A stretch of 64,000 nt of DNA. Origin: Actinomadura oligospora ATCC 43269. GTDB lineage: Bacteria; Actinomycetota; Actinomycetes; Streptosporangiales; Streptosporangiaceae. The stretch is taken from contig NZ_JADG01000012.1 of NCBI RefSeq assembly GCF_000518265.1, positions 124,001 to 188,000 on the forward strand. The letters are read 5' to 3'. The translations under genes and the position numbers were made by a program. A model generated the notes under the pieces. That model saw only the letters and a program-made list of their open reading frames with translations. It did no database searches and was not told where the DNA came from. This document shows positions 58,900 to 64,000 of this stretch, in pieces (position 1 is the stretch's first letter; every line of letters starts with the position of its first letter).

Positions 58900-59705
58900 T
58901 TCCATTCGGGGCGGGAGCAGTCGGGCATGGCCTGGACGCCGAGGGTGCGCGCGATCTGGCGGGCGAGCTGCGGGGCGACCGCGAACGGGAAGTTGGGACG
59001 GCGCTCGGCGACGGCCGCGGCGGGCCGTCCGTCGGTCTCGCCGGACGAGGTCAGCACCAGGTAGGGGCCGCCGCGGTCGGCCGTGGAGTCCTGCCGGACG
59101 GGGTCGGTGAACCTCGCCGCGGCCGTCCCGGGGAACGCCACGGCCCGGACGCTGTTGCGCACCGGCGTCCCGTCCTGGTCGGTCGGCGTCTGCCGCAGGA
59201 CGCGGTCGGCGGTCGTGGCGTCCGCGAAGGCCGCGACGCCGACGGTCACCGCGACGCCCTGGATCTGGTCGACGTAGGTCGCGCGGAGCACGGCCCGGCA
59301 CCCGCCGCGGGTGAGGACGGCCGCGACGGACGGGTCGACGGACGCCGCGCAGTCGCTCTCGGGCGCGATCCCGGCGCGGTTCGCGTACTCGGTCCGGCCG
59401 CGCCGCACCTCGTAGGCGATCCGGTCCGGGAAGATCCGCTCGGCGGGCCAGGCCTCCCAGCGGCGGGCGACCTCGGCGCGGGCGGCCGTCTGGAGCTCGG
59501 CGTTGGTCGGGTCGCGGGTCAGCGACGTCCACGCCGAGACCAGCGCGGTCCCGCCGACGAGCGCGAAGACGCAGGCGAGGGCGGCGGCGACGAGCATCCA
59601 CTGCCGCGCGCGCAGCCCGAGGACGGTCGGCCGCGGAGGTCCCGGCGGCTCCGCCGGGAGGCCGTGGAAGGGCGGAGGCTGCTGCATGGGGGGCTGGAAC
59701 GCCAC
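58893..59705 (-). CDS. Mycosin-associated membrane-anchored protein, copy 2
   Basis: A 270-residue protein with a Pro-rich cytoplasmic start (MAFQPPMQQPPPFHGLPAEP), one transmembrane helix (WMLVAAALACVFALVGGTAL) and an extracellular domain paralogous to 56410-57141. Conserved parts: ARRWEAWPAERIFPDRIAYE, CRAVLRATYVDQIQGVAVTV and GGPYLVLTSSGETDGRP. It ends PEWKC, matching EREWVC of copy 1. GTG 59705 is the start. It is coupled to the second mycosin. The unit has been duplicated as a pair: membrane protein first, protease second. Confidence 0.78.
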   Translation of the reverse strand: MAFQPPMQQPPPFHGLPAEPPGPPRPTVLGLRARQWMLVAAALACVFALVGGTALVSAWTSLTRDPTNAELQTAARAEVARRWEAWPAERIFPDRIAYEVRRGRTEYANRAGIAPESDCAASVDPSVAAVLTRGGCRAVLRATYVDQIQGVAVTVGVAAFADATTADRVLRQTPTDQDGTPVRNSVRAVAFPGTAAARFTDPVRQDSTADRGGPYLVLTSSGETDGRPAAAVAERRPNFPFAVAPQLARQIARTLGVQAMPDCSRPEWKC

Positions 59706-59913
59706 AACCGGAAAGGCTAACCCGGCAAAGCGCCGATCCGTCCCATCCCGCAGGGAACCCTCAGATGTCCGGGCAACCTCCAGAATGCCGTGTGAGCCGT
59801 CCCACCTGGGGACTCGCCGCCGGGAATGCGGTGGGACATGGCAAGGTTGTCCGTGAAAGGACGACGGCGTCCGCCCCCGTTAACCGCACCGCGTCAGCAC
59901 AGGAGCACCCACC

Positions 59914-61095
59914 GTGTCGTTGCCACCGCTGGTCGAGCCCGCTCCGGAGCTCACCCGTGACGAGGTCAACCGCTACTCGCGGCACCTGATCATCCCCGAC
60001 GTCGGGATGGCCGGGCAGAAGCGCCTGAAGAACTCCCGCGTGCTGTGCGTCGGCGCGGGCGGCCTCGGCTCGCCCGCCCTGATGTACCTGGCCGCGGCCG
60101 GGGTCGGCACCCTCGGCGTCATCGACTTCGACGTCGTGGACGAGTCGAACCTGCAGCGCCAGGTCATCCACCGGCAGTCCACGCTCGGCCTGCCGAAGGC
60201 CGAGTCCGCCGCCGCGACCGTCCGCGAGATCAACCCCCTGATCGACGTGGTGGTGCACAACACCGCGCTCGACCGCGACAACATCCTCGAGATCTTCGGT
60301 CAGTACGACCTGATCGTGGACGGCACCGACAACTTCGCCACCCGCTACATGGTGAACGACGCGGCCGTCCTGCTCGGCAAGCCCTACGTCTGGGGCTCGA
60401 TCTACCGGTTCGACGGCCAGGCGTCGGTGTTCTGGTCCGAGCACGGCCCCTGCTACCGCTGCCTCTACCCCGAGCCCCCGCCGCCCGGCATGGTCCCGTC
60501 CTGCGCCGAGGGCGGCGTTCTCGGCGTGCTGTGCGCGTCCATCGGCTCGATCCAGGTGAACGAGGCCATCAAGCTGCTGACCGGCATCGGCGAGCCGCTG
60601 GTCGGACGGCTGATGATCTACGACGCCCTGGAGATGAGCTACCGGACGGTCAAGGTCCGCAAGGACCCGGACTGCCCGCTCTGCGGCGAGAACCCCACCA
60701 TCACCGAGCTGATGGAGGACTACGAGGCGTTCTGCGGCGCGGTCTCCGAGGAGGCCACCCTGGCCGCCAAGGAGTCCACCATCTCCGTCCACGACCTCAA
60801 GTCCATGCAGGACCGGGGCGAGGACATCTTCCTCGTGGACGTCCGCGAGCCGAACGAGTACGAGATCGTCTCGATCCCCGGCGCGACGCTGATCCCGAAG
60901 GGCGAGTTCCTCAACGGGTCCGCCCTGGAGAAGCTGCCGCAGGACAAGCAGATCGTGCTGCACTGCAAGTCCGGCGTGCGGTCGGCCGAGGCCCTCGCCG
61001 TCGTGAAGAACGCGGGCTTCGGCGACGCGGTCCACGTCGGCGGCGGCATCGTGGCGTGGGTCAACCAGATCGACCCGAGCCTGCCGTCCTACTGA
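59914..61095 (+). CDS. moeZ: MoeZ: E1-like adenylyltransferase/sulfurtransferase with rhodanese domain
   Basis: A 393-residue enzyme that adenylates the C-terminal glycine of small ubiquitin-like sulfur carriers and then passes sulfur to them. The ThiF/E1 domain (1-270) has GAGGLGSPAL, DFDVVDESNLQRQ, DGTDNFATRY and zinc cysteines in CYRCLYP and CPLCGENP. The C-terminal rhodanese domain has the active cysteine in VLHCKSGVRSAE. In actinobacteria MoeZ supplies several pathways through carrier proteins, including molybdopterin, thiamine-like and cysteine routes. GTG 59914 has AGGAG upstream. A clear terminator follows at 61135. Confidence 0.95.
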   Translation: MSLPPLVEPAPELTRDEVNRYSRHLIIPDVGMAGQKRLKNSRVLCVGAGGLGSPALMYLAAAGVGTLGVIDFDVVDESNLQRQVIHRQSTLGLPKAESAAATVREINPLIDVVVHNTALDRDNILEIFGQYDLIVDGTDNFATRYMVNDAAVLLGKPYVWGSIYRFDGQASVFWSEHGPCYRCLYPEPPPPGMVPSCAEGGVLGVLCASIGSIQVNEAIKLLTGIGEPLVGRLMIYDALEMSYRTVKVRKDPDCPLCGENPTITELMEDYEAFCGAVSEEATLAAKESTISVHDLKSMQDRGEDIFLVDVREPNEYEIVSIPGATLIPKGEFLNGSALEKLPQDKQIVLHCKSGVRSAEALAVVKNAGFGDAVHVGGGIVAWVNQIDPSLPSY

Positions 61096-61134
61096 TCCCG
61101 GCACGCTGGCCGGTTCCGGCCACCGAACGACCCC

Positions 61135-61164
61135 GAAGGCCCCTGGGCGCCCCCAGGGGCCTTC
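61135..61164 (+). terminator. Terminator after moeZ
   Basis: A perfect 13-bp stem (61135-61147 with 61152-61164) and a 4-base loop 39 bases after the stop; no T run follows. Confidence 0.8.
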
Positions 61165-61546
61165 CGCGTTCCCAAGCGCCCGACTTCCGAGGCCCGAGGA
61201 CCCGCGTTCCCGAGACCCGCGCCCAAGACGACGCCATACCTCATGTGACCTGCGAGGTTTCGGATGATCAACGGGAGGGCAGAGGCGTCCCATCAGGTTT
61301 CTGTGACCCGAAACCGCTTGTGATCTGGGTCACCGCTGGTCAGACTGAACGCGTTTCCGGTCCCGCCGCCCGCACGAGCGCGGGCCGCCAACGCCGCGAC
61401 CCGCCGTGCTGGCCGGGCCGCGCACACCGCGCCGTGACCGGCGACCACATTCCTCAGCGCCCCGCACGCCGGGCTCCTGCTCCCGCAGGAGGCCGGCGTC
61501 TCGGCCGTGGCCGCCCGCCGCGTCCCGCACCGCACTTGGAGGAACG
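61165..61546. other. Leader region with repeated inverted motifs
   Basis: A 382-base spacer before the next small gene. GGTTTC (61291-61296) and GAAACC (61309-61314) form an inverted pair, and GTGACC (about 61301) with GGTCAC (about 61328) another. The remainder is GC-rich (61375-61546). This could be a control region or structured leader. I see no convincing gene or known riboswitch fold. Confidence 0.4.
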
Positions 61547-61849
61547 ATGTCCACTCGGGTGACGACCGACGCCGAACGGGCGCTCGGCCACCTGGAGCAC
61601 CTCGTCGACCGGCTGCGCTCGCGCGGCTGGCTGGTGGAGGTCGCGGCCCCGGGCGACCGGTGGCCGACGGCCCTGGTGAGCAACGGCGAACTGCCCGGCC
61701 TGAACGAGAGCGTGATCGCCGCCCCGGACCACTCCGGCGGCGACTGGTTCTACTACTTCGGCTGGGGGGAGCGCATCTCGCCGTGCGCCGAGCCCGACCG
61801 CGCCCTCGCCACGCTGGCCCGCGTCCTCGCCGTCCACACCGATCTCTGA
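61547..61849 (+). CDS. Small conserved hypothetical protein
   Basis: A 100-residue protein beginning MSTRVTTDAERALGHLEHLV, then LRSRGWLVEVAAPGDRWPTAL, and DWFYYFGWGERISPCAEPDRAL. It is soluble, with an aromatic FYYFGWGE stretch that recalls other short actinobacterial proteins of unknown function. ATG 61547 has GGAGG at five bases. It follows the region of inverted repeats and precedes the SGNH hydrolase by 98 bases on the same strand. Confidence 0.7.
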   Translation: MSTRVTTDAERALGHLEHLVDRLRSRGWLVEVAAPGDRWPTALVSNGELPGLNESVIAAPDHSGGDWFYYFGWGERISPCAEPDRALATLARVLAVHTDL

Positions 61850-61947
61850 CCGGCGGCTCTCCGACCGGCGGCTCTCCGACCGGCGGCGTCCGCGCCACCC
61901 GTCCGGCCATGGACGTGGCGCTTGAGCTGGCCAAATACGATGGGGCC

Positions 61948-62718
61948 ATGGCTTGGACGCGTTATGTTGCGATCGGCGACTCCTTCAGCGAGGGCATCGG
62001 GGACCCGTACCCGGACGGCCGTCCGCGCGGGTGGGCCGACCGGCTCGCCGAGGCCCTCTCCGAGCGGGAGGACGGCGTCGCCTACGCCAACCTCGCCGTC
62101 CGCGGGAAGCTGCTCGGCCAGATCATCGAGACGCAGGTGCCCGCCGCGCTGGAGCTCGGCCCCGACCTGGTGACCGTGTCCGGCGGCGGCAACGACCTGC
62201 TCCGTCCCGGGACGGACGTGGCCGACCTCGCCGTCTCCATGGACGCCGCCGTCGCGCGCCTGCGGGCGTCCGGCGCGGACGTCGTCCTGTTCACCGGGGT
62301 CGACCCGGCCGACTCGGCCGTGATCCGGCTGACCCGCGACCGGGTCGCCCGCTACAACGACCACCTCCGCGACATCGCCGCCCGGCACGGCGCGTTCGTC
62401 GTGGACCAGTGGGCCATGGACATCCTGCGCGACTGGCGCATGTGGGGCATCGACCGCCTGCACATGTCGCCGGAGGGGCACCGCCGCCTCGCGCTGGCCG
62501 TCCTGGAGGCCCTGAAGGTCCCGGACGCGGCCGACTGGCGCGAGCCGGAGCTGACCCCGCTGCCCGAGCTCAGCCGGGGCGCGCGGCTCCTCTTCGACGT
62601 CCGGTGGGCCCGCGCCCACCTGCTGCCGTGGGTCGGCCGCCGTCTGCGCGGCCACTCGTCCGGCGACACCGTCGAGCCCAAGCGCCCCACCCTGCAGCCG
62701 GTCGAACTCCAGCCCTGA
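61948..62718 (+). CDS. SGNH/GDSL-family hydrolase
   Basis: A 256-residue cytoplasmic esterase/lipase-like protein of the SGNH fold. Block I has the nucleophile Ser in VAIGDSFSEG, block II Gly in LAVRGK, block III Asn in SGGGNDLLRPG, and block V the Asp-x-x-His in DRLHMSPEGH. No signal peptide exists at ATG 61948; upstream in-frame ATGs are possible but give no recognisable sequence. The C-terminal 50 residues (LPELSRGARLLFDVRWARAH) are typical of the actinobacterial subgroup. Natural substrate is unknown. Convergent with ku, 43 bases apart. Confidence 0.9.
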   Translation: MAWTRYVAIGDSFSEGIGDPYPDGRPRGWADRLAEALSEREDGVAYANLAVRGKLLGQIIETQVPAALELGPDLVTVSGGGNDLLRPGTDVADLAVSMDAAVARLRASGADVVLFTGVDPADSAVIRLTRDRVARYNDHLRDIAARHGAFVVDQWAMDILRDWRMWGIDRLHMSPEGHRRLALAVLEALKVPDAADWREPELTPLPELSRGARLLFDVRWARAHLLPWVGRRLRGHSSGDTVEPKRPTLQPVELQP

Positions 62719-62761
62719 CCTGCGACGACACTCCCGTCCGCCTGGACGCCGACCCCGGCGG

Positions 62762-63841
62762 CTAGGCGGACTTGCGGGAGCGCGACCTGGGCGAGGCGCT
62801 CTTCTTCGCGCCCTTCGCGGCGCCCTTGGACGCGGCCTTGGCCGCGCCCTTGCGGGTCGTCCCACCACGCGCGGACGTACCGCCCCGTCCTGACGTCCCG
62901 CCGCCGGACGATGCGGTCTTCTTCGCCGGAGCGGTCTTCTTCGCCGGAGCGGTCTTCTTCGCCGACGCGGCCTTCTTCGCCGACGCGGCCTTCTTCGAAG
63001 AAGCCGACTTCTTGGCGGCGGCCTTCTTCGCCGGGGCGCGCTCCTTCCCGGCGGACCCGGCCGAGCCGCGGTCCTTCTTGGCGGCCTCGACGCTGGCGCG
63101 CAGGGCGCTCAGCAGGTCGGCGGCGGGCTCCGCGCTCGGCTCCTCGGCGGGCTGGACGACCTCGCGCCCCTCGACCTTGGCCTCGATGACGGCTTCGAGG
63201 GCCTCGCGGTAGGCGTCCTTGTACTCGTCGGGGTCGAAGTCGCCGGTCATGCTGTCGATGAGCGAGGTCGCCATCGACAGCTCCTGGCGGCGGACCTCGA
63301 CGTCCTCGTCCAGGAAGGGGAAGTCGGGGGCGCGGACCTCGTCCGGCCAGAGCATCGTCTCCAGGACGAACACGCCGTCCCGGACGCGCAGCGTCGCCAG
63401 CGACTCGCGCTGCCGCAGCGCGACCTTCACGACCGCGACCCTGCCGGACTCCTCCAGCGCGTCCCGCAGCAGGACGTACGGCTTGACGCCCTGGGAGTCC
63501 GGTTCGAGGTAGTAGGTCTTGTTGAAGTAGATCGGGTCCACTTCCCCGGCGTCGACGAACTGCAGGACGTCCACCCGGCGGCTGCTGGTCAGGGGCAGGT
63601 CGGAGAAGTCGTCGTCGGTGAGCACGACGATCTCGCCGGACGGCAGCTCGTACCCCTTGGCGATGTCGGAGTACGCGACCTCCTCGCCGTCGACCGTGCA
63701 GACCCGCTTGTACCGGATGCGTCCACCGTCCTCGCGGTGGACCTGGTGGAAGGACACGTCCCGCTGCTCGGTCGCCGAGTACAGCTTGATCGGTATCGTG
63801 ACCAGGCCGAACGAGATCGCGCCCTTCCAGATGCTGCGCAT
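62762..63841 (-). CDS. ku: Ku protein with long Lys/Ala-rich tail
   Basis: A 359-residue bacterial Ku, the end-binding homodimer of non-homologous end joining. The Ku core (1-250) has MRSIWKGAISFGLVTIPI, YSATEQRDVSFHQVH, YKRVC, EVAYSDIAKGYEL and MTGDFDPDEYKDAYREAL. The C-terminus is about 100 residues of AKK-type repeats (KKAASAKKAASAKKTAPAKK) followed by Gly/Arg-rich sequence, resembling histone H1-like tails that bind DNA ends. ATG 63841 fits the family start. No LigD gene is visible; it may lie beyond the right edge. Confidence 0.95.
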   Translation of the reverse strand: MRSIWKGAISFGLVTIPIKLYSATEQRDVSFHQVHREDGGRIRYKRVCTVDGEEVAYSDIAKGYELPSGEIVVLTDDDFSDLPLTSSRRVDVLQFVDAGEVDPIYFNKTYYLEPDSQGVKPYVLLRDALEESGRVAVVKVALRQRESLATLRVRDGVFVLETMLWPDEVRAPDFPFLDEDVEVRRQELSMATSLIDSMTGDFDPDEYKDAYREALEAVIEAKVEGREVVQPAEEPSAEPAADLLSALRASVEAAKKDRGSAGSAGKERAPAKKAAAKKSASSKKAASAKKAASAKKTAPAKKTAPAKKTASSGGGTSGRGGTSARGGTTRKGAAKAASKGAAKGAKKSASPRSRSRKSA

Positions 63842-64000
63842 ACAACGGTGCTTACCCGCCTGAGCCGTCCACAAGCAGGCGCCCCGCCCCCGGCCGGGCC
63901 CACCGGCCTCGCACGGCAATTCCATCCCAAATGGCCATATCTGCGTGCAGATCACATCGGTGTGGCGAACGGGTTCGTTTCGTCCGCAGGTCGGCGGGAG

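Noticed and set aside
61165..61546. c-di-AMP (ydaO-type) or other known riboswitch upstream of the small gene
   Set aside because: I could not match the conserved core of any known riboswitch; only the short inverted motifs are supported.
63842..64000. Start of a plus-strand gene (for example ligase D) at the right edge
   Set aside because: A GTG near 63970 opens a frame to the edge, but about ten codons are too few to support any call.

Overview
The window is chromosomal DNA of a high-GC actinobacterium. Evidence: GC-rich third codon positions, GTG and TTG starts, ATGA/GTGA overlaps, a WhiB7-type regulator, mycoredoxin, AdnAB, UvrD2, a bacterial Ku, an IdeR/DmdR-type iron box, and initiator tRNAs with a C1-U72 end. 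The gene content and small repeats suggest Streptosporangiales (an Actinomadura-like genus), but that placement is inference. No phage, insertion sequence or CRISPR array is visible. Much of it looks like core chromosome with a few accessory or decaying patches.

Left part (1-9.5 kb): the start of a DUF3054 membrane protein; two initiator tRNA genes in a direct tandem duplication that also copied the first codons of the neighbouring P450 gene; a proline-catabolism locus (pruA and putB diverging from a PucR-type regulator); a peptidoglycan-binding protein; a third initiator tRNA; then a Lon/PDZ protease, moaE and a PPA1309-family gene. 9.7-16.4 kb: a UPF0182 membrane protein, a repeat-rich non-coding stretch, a DUF6069 protein, and a two-component pair whose kinase has a very long low-complexity insertion inside its ATPase domain. 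16.4-25.7 kb: small enzymes and secreted proteins, a translationally coupled trio (zinc protease, 58-residue protein, NUDIX), and a YgjP-type peptidase with a coupled unknown gene.

Middle part (25.7-40.4 kb): a crotonase lacking both usual glutamates, an AarF/ABC1 kinase, and whiB7 with a long leader (promoter, leader reading frame, terminator-type attenuator). Next comes a scar of broken genes (MocR regulator, a piece of acyl-CoA thioesterase, an unidentified fragment) close to the intact tesB. Then follow uvrD2 divergent from mycoredoxin, a seven-helix protein resembling transmembrane terpene cyclases, nudC, an M20 peptidase and an HD-domain protein.

Right part (40.5-64 kb): an iron box followed by a coupled operon of an ATP-grasp enzyme and two IucA/IucC siderophore synthetases, ending in what looks like a truncated fourth gene; the adnA-adnB double-strand-break resection machine; a polysaccharide deacetylase; an alkyltransferase-like repair protein; two copies of a membrane-protein plus mycosin-protease module and a broken third copy; moeZ; two small genes; and ku. 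DNA repair recurs here (uvrD2, adnAB, the alkyltransferase-like protein, ku). The least ordinary items are the siderophore operon, the terpene-cyclase-like protein, the whiB7 leader and the split histidine kinase.
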